From Thinopyrum elongatum (Eukaryota; Streptophyta; Magnoliopsida; Poales; Poaceae), in the NCBI GenBank assembly GCA_011799875.1, contig CM022297.1:522067362-522131361 (forward strand): DNA of 64,000 nt. Reading direction: 5' to 3'. Positions 14,601 through 25,915 of the stretch are shown piece after piece (positions within the stretch are counted from its first letter, which is position 1; each line of letters starts with the position of its first letter). The notes below the pieces were generated by a model. The model searched no databases. It saw only the letters and a list, made by a program, of their open reading frames with translations, and had not been told where the DNA came from. Both the position numbers and the translations under genes were made by a program.

Positions 14601-16790
14601 TAGTAACATTTACTATGTTCCATGTGTGTATCTCAACCTCATTCCTGGCTAGTCTTTTAGGCCAAGTAGTTCTTACACCGAGTTGCAACAGAATGCAATC
14701 GAGCGGGTATCTTTGTGATTTTCTCACAATACCCAAGAATTAGTGATTAACATGTTTAATCATAATTCCCAAGAACTATATCTTTGACCACCTTTTATAC
14801 ATCAAAAACTTGTATGATTCATACATGAGCTGGATATTCCAGTCTTCTTTCTTATTGCCTTTATACTTCTAACAGTTTAACTTTCAGTATTTCTCCTACT
14901 CACGAAGAAGCACCCAACTTAAGAGTGCCGTTGGCCCCGGATTTCCTAGTGTGAAAGTTTCACTAACACCCATCGGACACTTCCTTTCTCTTAGTTTGTT
15001 GTTTTATTCACCTTTCATCATATGACAGGCGTTCTCTGGATCCCTATCTTATCATCTAATCCTAATAACTCCTTTACTAATAGTTTGCAACACATTTGCT
15101 TTGGATATCTCATATCTTTTAGCCTTTGTCTGTCTCTGAAATGATTTTCAAATTCCATGAATATCACTAACTATCCAAACTTTCGAAGTTCGGGTCTCAT
15201 GAAGCAAACATATTGCACTTGACTGAAACGAATTCTAGCTTTTGGATCGAAGGACGAGAGTCACATGATCCATACATAAGCGAGAGAATCCGAAAGTATG
15301 CTATAGGACAAAGTCCTTCTCGGCACTCTGAGGACAATCCTCACATTACGTTACCAACCGTAAAGTTTAAACCAGATATTAAACGCTAATCATTTTTAAT
15401 AGGGAAGGTGGAATCAAGCCATTATTCTACAACTATTATGCAAACCACACTTAGACAGAGTTCAAAATTAATTGCACTAAGAATTAAACAAGTTATTCAA
15501 CAGTGCGCTCCCACTCAATCAATATCTCTCATATTGATTGTAGCGATTCAAGATCCGCATTTCAATTCAACGACACGTTCGAGATGAACTCAAATGGCGC
15601 GAACTTCAATCGTAGGCAAACTTGCCAATCACATCTCTATGTGTTCTTGTTCATCTTTCGATCGTGTGTTCTGAGCTCAGGACTGTCCTGCCTGAACGTC
15701 AAGACAACCAAGTGATCTCGCTGCGAGGTCTCAACTCACCCGCCTCACACTTCTCTATCGTTCGCACCCATGGAGATCATGTGATGCCCCGAAAAGTTAG
15801 GTCCGTGACGGTGCTACACTTGGGAGAACACTAACTACTTGATATTTTTTTGAGAGATCACCCTAAAAAAGCGACTACCGCGCAATCAAGAAGGGAGCAT
15901 CATAAGGGAAAACATCTCAGCCATTTCATATAGCTGATATGGTATAGCCCTTTCTGACGGAAGTCTTGTATTTCTTTGTCTTCGGCATTCGCGTTGGTGT
16001 TCACCTTTGCGAAGATTGCCACCACCTTGTCGATGCACCAGATAATTGCTATCTCTATAGCTAATAAAATAATGCTTTACCAAGGTCGACACATAGGTGA
16101 TTTAAAGTGCAATCATATGGCTCCGCCATCATGCCAAATCATGACTCGCAGGTCATGTTAATCAATTTACATCATATAGACATCTCATACATAATCAAAT
16201 TAATATGAGCACTGCTATACCACATCACATGCACATGCAAACCATCCTGCAAAACCAAGTTAGACGCCTCTAATCGGTTCAGCAAAAACTTAGTTTTACG
16301 TGGCTTCTAAGGTTTCGAAACAAACCGAAGCTACCAACGTCCATCATCAAGTATGATTATTCAAGTCGCTAGATAACTTCGCGGGGTGTATGAAACACGA
16401 GATAATAAAATCTCGAGCCCCATACTGAACTTCGTCATACGCATGACCCCCGTGCAGATCATATTTGCATTGCCCTTTCGTCTGCGAAACATCCATCTTT
16501 CTTTAACTAAAGTGGAACCCAAGAACTGTTAGCACTTCGTTGATCTGTCAATCAGCATACTCAGGAGCAGCATGAAGGATCGCGGATTGCCAAACTTTGT
16601 GAGATCCCACATGCTGTCAAGATAGGACTAGCAAATTCAAGGGAAGCAACAAGAACATCAGGTAACAATTTCATCTGCTACCCGCACAAATAATTTTCAG
16701 TAATAGAACTCATCTACTCCTAATTATATTGTGCAACCCCCATACATCTCCATGTATTCTAGATCGCAACCTGCATCTACGCCATAGCAC
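11686..16790 (-). pseudogene. Degenerate copia gag-pol region
   Basis: No open frame above about 80 codons survives on either strand. Minus-strand blocks near 12850-13000 show a KQVQGVDYDE-like stretch, as in the copia reverse transcriptase, and 13252-13482 gives a spacer-like region between integrase and reverse transcriptase. Stops and frameshifts are everywhere. A 175-bp tandem duplication sits at 14243-14592. The density of change is more than sequencing noise alone would give, because in-phase stops also abound. Confidence 0.6.
14243..14592. repeat. Two-copy 175-bp tandem duplication inside the copia internal region
   Basis: Units start with ATCAATATTCATAACATA at 14243 and 14418. Both contain GAAGTATGGCCCTT, TATGAACAACCTT and GTGAAACTCTAAAATGAATT-type blocks. 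The units differ by scattered substitutions and small indels. Confidence 0.75.
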
Positions 16791-16804
16791 GGCTCATGAT
16801 GCCA
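16791..16804 (-). other. Primer-binding site of the copia element
   Basis: Complement reads TGGCATCATGAGCC, close to the TGGTATCAGAGCC primer site (initiator Met tRNA) usual in plant copia elements. It lies directly inside the 5' LTR. Confidence 0.65.
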
Positions 16805-16805
16805 C

Positions 16806-18837
16806 TGTAGGTACAACAGCAGAAAACAAAAAATTTCCGACCTACGCACCAGCCCAGGACCACTATGGACTGCATACAAGGTTTGATCATTTTCGTTACC
16901 GACTCGTAGCGCAGCGGAAGTAGAGTCGATCGATCGGCGGTGCAGATCCCCGAGCTAGGATTTACAACCTCCCAACAGCGAGGATGTACTCCCTCACTCC
17001 CCTCGGACAGCCCTCCGGGAGGCGGTCGAACAGCCCCGGACGGTGTCGCGCGGACAGCCCTTCGGGAGGACTCACAGAACTCGGACTGCCACTTGGACAG
17101 CCCTCGGGAGGCACTCTCGAACAGCCCCTCGGGCACTAAGATCGAAACTACGACCTCTCTACAGAGTTGCCACAATACGGTGTCATCTATCCGGCAGGGC
17201 TTCGCCGTCCAAACTAGTTCCCACCGGAACCCAGACAGCCTTTCGGCATACGAAACTATTTCGTGGAGGGAGAGAGAATACCAGATCATGCATGGCTTGT
17301 GTATGAGAGCAAGGGATGAAGGAGATGGCAGCCCAACTCCTCCTTTTATAGGCCAAGGTAAGGGGTGGGGTGGGATGTTGAAATACCAAATATCCAAGCT
17401 TCATGTCACACATGAAAGGGCATAATGGTTGCAAGGGAGGCATCATGGGGACACCAAGGGGACACCCCTTGGGCCGGCCACAACTGTGCCCCCCCCCCAT
17501 GGGAGGGTCCCCCAACAAGCCACCAACATGTCTCCATGAAACATGCATGCTCCCTAGCAAAAAGCCACCAAACAAGCAACCCCTGATTCGTGGGATCTTA
17601 TCCCCTCCGCTGAGACAAGTTGTTTTCCGCAAATGGTTTTTCTGAAAATTCCAGAAGGTCCCAGAACATTTCCGGTACTCTCTAAAATATTCTGGGCTGT
17701 TCCGAATATTTTCGGTATGATAGTTTTCATCAGCGAAAAGTAACAACCGGTTACGGCAGCTCCGGAACATTTCCGGTTTTTCTCTCCGAAAATTCCCAGA
17801 AGTTCCCAGACCATCTGGGACCCTCTAAGAATTATATGGCGATGCCGAAACCAATTTGACCTAATAATTAATTCCGAAACAACTTTTCGGTTTTACCAAA
17901 ACTCTTTCGATGTTCTCTCTCCGGAACTCTTCCATTGTCTCCGAAACTTTTTCGGTGATTTTCTCTCGACTCCCTGTCTATTATTCAGCAGATAGATGAC
18001 CCTTAAGCGTGTGACCCTATAGGTTCGGTGAAGTATAGACGACCGAACACCTTCCAATCAATATCAGCATCGGAGCCGTGGACACCCATATTGACCCCTA
18101 TCCCCACACGAATGAATATTCGAGTGAACCTCCAGTTGCCGTGTGCTATTCCTTTGCTCTTCGCGATATGTTACAAATACCCGAGGTGAGACATGTTGGC
18201 TTCCCGTGGATCAACACTTGTCCACTATGCAGTTACCTCGTTACCCGGTATTGTTCTCTTTTCTCGTTACCGTGTTCCGGCATCCTCGTATCAAATCACA
18301 AAGTGTCTGGCCAGACGATGATGGATACCGTAACACCGAGAGGGCCCAGAGATATCTCTCATCGTCGGAGGAGCAAATCCCAATCTTGAGCTATCATGTT
18401 ACTTGACCACACTTTTCCATGACCCGTAAGCGCCGTAATAGCCACCCATTTACGATGACGTTTAAAACAACCCCAAAGTCACGCAAACGTTAACCATTCT
18501 GTGTATTAACCATTAACTTGTGACGAATGTAACTCATAGCATACACAATTCGGGTCGATTCAACACAAATGTTCTTCTAATACTGTGCCCTCAAAGTTGC
18601 TGGCATAGACAGCCCATGATCGAAAACAAACCATCATGCACACTTGAGCTAGTCTTAGAGGCCAACTAGGAATACATTTTACCGTTTATTATTCCACACG
18701 TGAATATGATTCTTCCTCCAAGCCTCGTTTTATTTGTAGACTCGAGAACCATAGCAGTTTAGCTGGAACATAAACCTAATTATAGACAGGGAGATAATCA
18801 ATAACATTTATTATTCCTCTAGGGCATATCTCCTACA
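16806..18837 (-). repeat. Right (5') LTR of the copia element
   Basis: About 2.03 kb, beginning TGTAGG on the plus strand and ending CCTACA. It is the partner of 9579-11674. Confidence 0.85.
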
Positions 18838-21800
18838 AGAACGCCCACTATGCCCACGTGATGGTTAGTGCTATCACGCCATAGGCCCCTTGGATCAAAT
18901 ATCCAAACTGTTTAATGGTTTAGGAGCGCCGGTAACGACAGAGACTCACGAAAGTTGTGACCCCGTCGCCCCATCTCGAGGACTTGCGGCAAGGCTAAGA
19001 TTGCCTGGCCCCGCCTCGTAATTATCTCGCGGGCACCTTCCAGGTCACCCGACTCCCACTCACTTCGCATTATGCCGCGCGCGATTACCCCTCAGGGCCG
19101 ACCCATCTTTGGTAACATGGTCAGTGCAGTCATAGTATCAATAGTAACCGTTTGTCTAACACCAAGGGGGAACCCTGAGGAATCACCCTCGATGGAATTC
19201 CACCTGATGTTAACGTCAAGGTGAACGAATGAGGAATCACCCTCGAGGTCCACTCTTGAGGAGTTGCACGACAGTGTCGTAATCGGGGGTGTTGTAGGAG
19301 GAATCACCCTCATTGACCACGTCCAAATAACTAACCTACAAGGTTATCCTCAGAAGTGCTGACGAGGTATCACCCTCAGCACTCGATAGTAACCCAGTAG
19401 TGTCGGGAACTAAGGGGAATGATGTGCGGTGCCGGCCTGGTCTTCAATCCCGTTGATCGGGTCTTCTGATAATCCAGCGGGGCAGTCGGTATAGTGGGGT
19501 CTCTGATGGGTCCTACCCGCCTATACTAAACAATCTAGAAAACCAGGTAGCTAACAAAAGCAGGTTACAATAAACAGCCTATGCAACAATATAGGAACAG
19601 TAACAGCCGCAATTCTAAAGCAAGCATAGAGAGAAGGAATAGGCGATATAGGCATGTTCAACAAGGGGGGTGCTTGCCTGGTTGCTCTGGGGCAAGGGCA
19701 AGGTCGTCAACGGTGTCGTCGGGGACGTAGTTGTACTCTGGATGGCGTCGGTCTCAGGAGCTACGTCGATGTCGGGGTCTACCGAGAGAAGAGGGGAGGA
19801 AACAAATAATACACAGCAAGTTATGCAACACGGATCATGCTATGCCTAGATGCAGTGCAGGGTTGCCTAAAGAAGCATCTAGGTCATTTTAGTTACTTTA
19901 GGATTAACGTGGGATTTATTAACCGGTATGAATGCACTATTCATCTACCGGAATCGGGCTCAAGGTTACGAGTTCTCCTACGTAGGAGGTTCCGACATGG
20001 AAATAGATGACACGATCAACTCGTCTCGTCGTTCTGAGCAACTTTCATGTATAAGTTTTTCAATCGAGCTACGGTTTAAGAGTTATTAATTTTCAAATAT
20101 TTTATGATTTTCTAGATTTTTTAGTTATTTAATTCTAACATTATCCAGAACAATGTAGACTGACGTCAGCATGACGTAAGTGTGACATCAGCAGTCAACA
20201 TGTGGCGGTGGAATAGTCAAACCTGCCCTGTGGTTGCAGTGGGGCCCACCTGTCATCCTCACAGTAGTTAACTGGATTAAATTAATCTAATTACGGTTTA
20301 TATAAGGTGGGGCCTGCTAGTCATGGGTGGTTGAAATTCAATTAACTATTAATTAACTAATGTTTATTTATTTATTTAAAACGTTTAAACCGCGCGGGTC
20401 CCACATGTCAGCGACAGTGGCCCGTGCTGACTCAGTCAAGGGCCCACGGGGCCCGCTGTCAGTCTCTCGGCGGCGGGGCCCGCCGCCACATCGGACGCCA
20501 GTTGGACCGCCACCGGAGCTCTCCGGCGAGGCCGCACGGCGGCGACAACTCCGGCGAGCCCGGATTCGTCTACGGAGGCCTCTTCGGCCGTTTCTTGGCT
20601 CTCTGGATCGAGCGGACGAGCCGCGTCGCGTGGGGTGATGGCTGGACGCAGAAGTGGCCGGAGCGACGCCGGCGTCGACGGTAGGCGGCGGAGCTCCCAG
20701 GCGCAGATCGGGCACGCGTCCACGTGCGGTTGGCGCGCCCATTGGCAGTCGCTGCGCGACTCAGCAGCGGGAGGACGCTGGACGTACACGGTCGGGACAG
20801 GGCGAGCGGACAAAGTGCGAGCGCCGCGTCGATCTAAGCTACTATCGCGGCTACGTGGTCGGAGACGTACAGCTACATGAGCTCGGGCGCGACAGGACAG
20901 GCGAGGCGCGACGGCTAGGGAAGAAATAGCGCGGCGGGACGGCAGAGAGAGAGAGATGGGGCTCATAGTGCGGCTAAGAAAAGCCCGGGACAGCTTAGTA
21001 GCGCAGATGAGCTCGGGTCGATGGGGATCGCGGCGGGCGCCGGCGATGCAGAGAAGGGGGATCGGCTCGATCCCGTGGCCGCGCTACTCCCTGTGTCGTT
21101 GCAGAGCTCCCACTCGATGGAGACGAGGAGCCCGGAGCACGTGGCATGGAGGCGGGCCGGAGGGGCTCGGTGGCCGCGACGGCGGGAGTTGCGCACGTCG
21201 AAGCTTTCGGCGCCGCCGTTTTTCGAGTGTAGGGAAGGGCGAGGGAGAGACTGAGGGGCTAGGGTTGCGGGAGGCGTCGGGGCAGCACTTGTAGGCGACG
21301 GGGATCCGCGGGATTGACGACACGGCGACGGACGGAGACGTGTCAGCGCGCGGGCGTGACAGCGGCGCGAGGAGGACGATGAGCTGCGGTGGCTGGGCCA
21401 GTTGGGCTGGCGGAGTGCACTGTGGCTTCGGCCCAGTGGCCAGGTAAGTGGTTCGTCCATTTCTTTTAACTGTCTTCTTTTTATTTAATAGACAGAGAGA
21501 GAAAAGGAAAAAGAGGGGTTACCAGAACAATTCAGAAAAATGTGTGACTTGGCCCATTAAATACCTTGTATTTTTAGGCACTCACAAAAAGTTTGGAATT
21601 TTGGAACTGATTTGATTTTTTTTCAAAATGAACATGCATTTAAAGGGTTGTTTGTTACTGTTGTAGTTGTTAGTTACTTAACTAGCCCAATTAATATTGA
21701 TTATATTTTTATAATTGCTTTGGGAATATTTGCAATAATATGAACATTTTTCCCATAGGTTTTGAGCAACTTTATTTTGCCTTTTGAATTTGAGTTGATT

Positions 21801-23210
21801 TTCAGAATAGAATTAGAATTGTTTGATTAACCACTATGACTAGGCACTGCCAATGAATGACTTGGCATTATTAGCAGGTAATCACCAGTGCTATTACACA
21901 GGGGTGTTACAATCTTCGATGTCTTCATCGAGGAGATGGCCCATTAGAGGGTTATGAGGCAGTTTGGTCTTCGGCAGTGGGTCGAGCCTCCCCTACAAGA
22001 AACCCGCTGCCAGTAGTAGTCCACAGGTACTGTCTACTTATTCAATGTTGGATTGTCTTTCACAATTGTCCATATAGAAGCATTAATTAATTGTTGAACA
22101 CACACCACATTTTAGGATCACAAGAAGGGATTAGCAGGACACGGACTCAGTGGCTGCAGAGGCTTCAGCCATACATTACAGAATGGGAGACTGCGATGAC
22201 ACGTCTGTGGCACGAGGATGTTGGATTTGATCTCCGTGAATTCTGCCTATTTGCAGCGGGTACATGAGTGGAACACGGATACGCATCGTTCAGCACTCTC
22301 ACCCCAGATGAGATACCAGCCCCTGCTACGTTGGATACGTACCAAGCTATGAACTTCGGGCTCCAGGCATTATGCGGTAACATATATTCTCTTTATGCAA
22401 TGCATCTAGTTGTTACATACTTTGCCGTGCATACTTAATAATCATCGTGACAATTCCAGGCTGAGTTGACACGCGGTTTCACGATGAGATGACCAGCTTT
22501 GAACGTTCACTGTCGTCTGGACCTCTTTTCCACATCGGCCTCACTACAGCCCTGGTGACGCGCATGCAGCACAAGATGAGGCTGTCTACGAGGCTATCAC
22601 GTGCACCCGCACTTCGGACATTCTTCACCAGCGCAGCGCGCGTCCCTCCAAGCACGAACATTACCGCGTCAACTTCTTGCACACACACGACGACCAAGCC
22701 ACCCCCTCCTACCAAGCTGGCAGTTCGGTGTGGCAGCACCCACAGCAGCAGGGTCCCACTCGAGCTTTCGTGTTTCACACCACACCCACAGCAGCAGGTC
22801 CCACATCGGGTTTCATGTTACAGCCACAGCCAACTGGTATGCCTCTTCATATTTATTGTTTTCAATGTCAATTGAGACTACAATTTTCTTCATGACTTAT
22901 GTTCCCTCTGCAGGAGCCTACAATATCAGGCATCTATGTCCAGACATGAGGCGTCTATGTCCGGATCCATCTGGGGAGTGATCCGGAGGTGGTGAGAACA
23001 TACAAGATTACATGTCGCAGCACAACAACTGGATGGACTATATTCGACTCCTCCACCAGCACCCACACAGGATACACAGTATGACCGGAGAGGTCGGAGA
23101 TTCCTCCTCGTAACATTAGGGTACCCCACAGGTATGGATGGTCGACGCCTGAGGCACACGCCTGATCGCCATTGCAGACGTCGCCAGTGACGCTTCTCTC
23201 TATCAGTAGA

Positions 23211-23300
23211 GACATGACTATCTACTTATGTATGAGACATATGCCTATTCTATGTATGAGACAAATGCTATCTACTTTGTATGAGACATATGCCTACTCT
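23211..23300 (+). repeat. Short tandem repeat after the PMD gene, copy A
   Basis: Three to four imperfect units of about 33 bp with TATGAGACATATGCCTA and TATCTACTT, just downstream of the PMD end. Confidence 0.6.
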
Positions 23301-23329
23301 CTATTTAGTGCTTAGTTAGTTTAGCGGGG

Positions 23330-23508
23330 AAATATTCTGGTACTACAAACTAATCATCCAACTCGTGCAACAACTACAACATCATATTTAGATACAACAT
23401 AATGCTCCTACAATATACAGTACAAACAAATAATACAACTACATCCGAATTAAACGGTTGGCCTGAACTAAACAATACCTTAAAAACCACATGAAGGCAT
23501 CATCGTCA
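23330..23508. other. End of MULE copy A, truncated at a junction
   Basis: Noncoding DNA whose last part (about 23480-23508) matches copy B at 38317-38345. The match ends at ATCGTCA, where copy A passes into the chromodomain reading frame and copy B continues into the convergent small gene. Five bases (CGTCA) could belong to either side of the join. Confidence 0.7.
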
Positions 23509-23764
23509 CGTGTCACAACTTCGTAAGTGCTTCAAGGAATCTCCACACCGTGCAGTAGACCATGAGATGCTCCAGTTGCAAGATGATCTTTCCTATAAGG
23601 AGCATCCCGTTCGCATTCTCGACGAAGCTGAACGTCGAACTCGTCAAAAGACGACCAAGTTCCTGAAAGTGCAGTGGTCGAATCACACTGAAGATGAAGC
23701 CACTTGGGAACGCGAGGATCATCTTCGGGAAGAATATCCCGAACTCTTTCCTTCTACCTCCTAA
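23507..23764 (+). pseudogene. C-terminal chromodomain end of a Ty3-gypsy polyprotein (5'-truncated)
   Basis: An 86-codon open stretch from the junction to TAA. The pattern HVSQLRK, then LSYKEHPVRILDEAERR, then VQWSNHTEDEATWE is the integrase C-terminus plus chromodomain of chromovirus-type (Tekay/Del-like) gypsy elements. The chromodomain directs integration into heterochromatin in this lineage. Everything upstream of this point (gag, protease, reverse transcriptase, catalytic integrase) is absent here. A purine tract and an LTR follow, which shows this is the 3' end of an element. Confidence 0.9.
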
Positions 23765-23787
23765 ATTCTCGGGACGAGAATTTCTTT

Positions 23788-23802
23788 TAGTGGAGGAGAA
23801 CT
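23788..23802 (+). other. Polypurine tract of the gypsy element
   Basis: TAGTGGAGGAGAACT lies directly before the LTR start TGTAACACC at 23803, 24 bases after the polyprotein stop. Confidence 0.8.
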
Positions 23803-25915
23803 TGTAACACCCCTGTGTAATAGCCACTATGATCAGCTGCTAATAATGCCAAGTCATCTCATTTGCAGTGCTTAAACAAAGTGGTTAACCAAAGCAAACC
23901 AACTTCATTTGAAAATCAACTCAAATTCAAAAGTGAAATATGAAGTTGATCAAACTCTGTTGGGAAAATGTTCATTAAATGGCAAATAATCCAGGAACAT
24001 TTGTAAAATCATCATCAACAAAGTACGAGTTAGACAAATGACTCAAACAAGATGAAACAGCACCAAAACAGAATATTTAAATCCATTTAAATTCAATTCA
24101 AATACAAATGGATTCCAAATCTGTCCAAACTACTTTTTGGTGAAGGGTAATATTGCATTTCATTATTTGGGCCAAGTCCCACGCTTTACAAAAATGCAAA
24201 TGTGCCCTAACTAAAACAAAACAGAAAAGAATAAAAGGGAAATGAAAAACAGAAACAGAAAAGTAAAAACGAGGCACTGTGCACTGGGCCTAAGTGCACA
24301 GTGCCCCGGTCCGGCCCAGCTGGCCCATTCCCCTCCTTCTCTCCCCTGCGTGTCGGCCACGCCGTGGCCGAGCCCGCGCGCGCCGCCGGCGCGGCGACAC
24401 GCCGAAGCCAACGACGGAACAGGGGCGCGGAGAGGATAAGGCCGAGGTCCCGCCGCTCCTCCCTGGCCCCTCCGTCATTCTCCCCCTCTCCTCTCGCTCG
24501 CCTTGCCCCTCCTTTCTCTCTCAGATCCGCCGGCCGAGCGCAGTCGCTGGCGCGCGACGTTCCCAGCCGAGGCCACCGCTGCTTCCACGTCGCCTCCTTG
24601 AGTCCAGCAGCTCCGCCGTCGACCGCAGCTTCGAGTGGTGTTGCTTGGAGGAGCTGGGACCTACTGCATCGAGCACACCGTCCTCGTCTTCCTCCTCGGA
24701 TCCCGACGAACTCCGGCGACCTCGAGCTACCCTGCTGCTCCTAATCTGTCAACGGTCTTACGTGACCACTCGGTGAGCTCCCCTCTTTCCTCTCCGCCGC
24801 CTTGCGCTGCCTGACATCGCCAGTAGCTAGCTGCAAACGATGACCGTGCGCTCGCCACCGCTGAGCACCTCGCCGCCGTGGACATGGCCTCTGTCTAGCC
24901 TGCCTGAGCACGGCATCATGCTCCTGGGGCTTCCAGGATCCGAACGCACCCGCACACATGCTTCCCCGTGCTCTCTAGCACCTAGCCCGGCGAGTGACCG
25001 AGCACGCCTCCGCCTCTGCTCGCCGCCGGCGCCCTCTCCGGCCATGCTACTAGTATGGTTCGACGCGGCGCTCTCTAAGCTTTCGAACGCATCCAAGAAC
25101 GCGCGAAATGGTGGCCTGTGGGCGAAACCCGACGCCGGGCCGTGTCCTCCGCCGCGTCTGGAGGTCACCGGCGTCGAGCCGCCGGCCGCCGCCACACTGG
25201 CAGGCCTGGGGCCACCCCAGTGACGCTGCCAGTGGGCCCCGCCGGCCCGTTGACTGGTTTGACAAGTCAACGCGCTGACGTGGCGGCCCTGTGCCCCTGA
25301 CACACAGGCCCCACCGCCCAGTTAATTAACTGAAATGATTTTGTAAATAAAAATAAACTAAATATCCTAATTAGTTAATGACAGGTGGGCCCAGTAGCTT
25401 AATTATCTAATTCGTTTAAATTTAACTCTGTTTAACACTAACAAAGGCTGACATGTGGGTCTGGACCCACATGTCAGGTTTGACTTGGTCAGACGATCAG
25501 TTGACCTGCTGATGTCAGCATGGCATCATGCTGACATCATAATTCATTTTCTGTTAAATAAAATAAATCTAGAAAATCAATTAAACTTGGAAAATTAATA
25601 ACTTTTAAACCATAGCTCGGATCGAAAAAGTTAAAACATGAAAGTTGCTCAGAACGACGAGACGAGTCTGATCGTGCCGTCTATTTCCTTGTCGGAACCC
25701 CCTATGTAGAAGAACTCGTAACTCCGGGCCCGAATCCGGTAGATGAATAGTGCACACACACCGATAATTGAATCCCAGAATAATCCTGAAAATAACTAAA
25801 ATGACTTAGATGCATATTTAGGCAACCCTGCACTGCATCATAGCATAGCACGCACTGTGTGGCATATGTCTGCATTATGTTTACCTGTTTCTTCCCCCTC
25901 TTCTCTCTCGATTAG

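Larger units (their letters stand above)
9579..18837 (-). mobile_element. BARE/Angela-like Ty1-copia retrotransposon, full length but decayed
   Basis: Two near-identical LTRs (9579-11674 and 16806-18837) enclose a 5.1-kb internal region. On the minus strand the LTR begins TGTAGGAGATATGCCCTAGAGG, the BARE/Angela-type start. Next to the left LTR is the purine tract AAGTGGGAGTC (complement of 11675-11685). Next to the right LTR is TGGCATCATGAGCC (complement of 16791-16804), a degenerate initiator-Met tRNA primer site. Flanks read CGAAC (9574-9578) and AGAAC (18838-18842), an approximate 5-bp target duplication. The internal region has no long open frame. Short blocks on the minus strand around 12850-13500 resemble copia reverse transcriptase. 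The element is defective. Confidence 0.85.
8464..21911 (-). mobile_element. Solo LTR 2 of the same Ty3-gypsy family, copy A, with nested copia element
   Basis: Minus-strand LTR from TGTTACACAGGGG-type start (right end, 21911) to GGGGTCATCACA (left end, 8464). Target duplication ATCTT is exact at 8459-8463 and 21912-21916. The LTR is interrupted by the copia element at 9579-18837; its own length is about 4.18 kb. Flank continuity across the copia insertion was checked against the plus-strand LTR at 26800-26900, where the same sequence is uninterrupted. A GC-rich stretch at 20390-21440 gives long but unsupported open frames. Confidence 0.9.
3205..23190 (+). pseudogene. Plant mobile domain (PMD, MAIN-like) gene, copy A, interrupted by two solo LTRs
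   Basis: Second gene of the MULE, transcribed with the transposase. Coding pieces are 3205-3461, 7424-8463 (with introns) and 21917 to about 23190. A first exon beginning MEGMWLLNPD follows an acceptor-like GTGCAG. The middle piece has the PMD-type stretch around FHFRWGEMAPALEDVSLLLG, and the last piece has RVMRQFGLRQ and a WLQRLQPYITEWE-like segment typical of PMD proteins. It is split by solo LTR 1 (3462-7417) and solo LTR 2 (8464-21911), both antisense. Many one-base indels and an in-frame TAG soon after LTR 2 kill it. PMD proteins are plant nuclear proteins (MAIN/MAIL family) also carried by transposons. The C-terminal third is visible only in this copy. Confidence 0.75.

Noticed and set aside
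16777..17425. Overlapping 160-206 codon ORFs on both strands
   Set aside because: They fall mostly in the copia LTR (its end begins at 16806), are mirrored as broken frames in the other LTR at 9700-10300, and show no domain.
20360..21460. Several long open frames on both strands in GC-rich DNA
   Set aside because: They lie inside solo LTR 2, overlap each other on both strands, have no recognisable domains and are explained by GC bias.
24290..25303. Open frames of 127-160 codons in the plus-strand LTR
   Set aside because: GC-rich promoter-like part of the LTR. The frames do not join in phase with the exon-like block at 25916.
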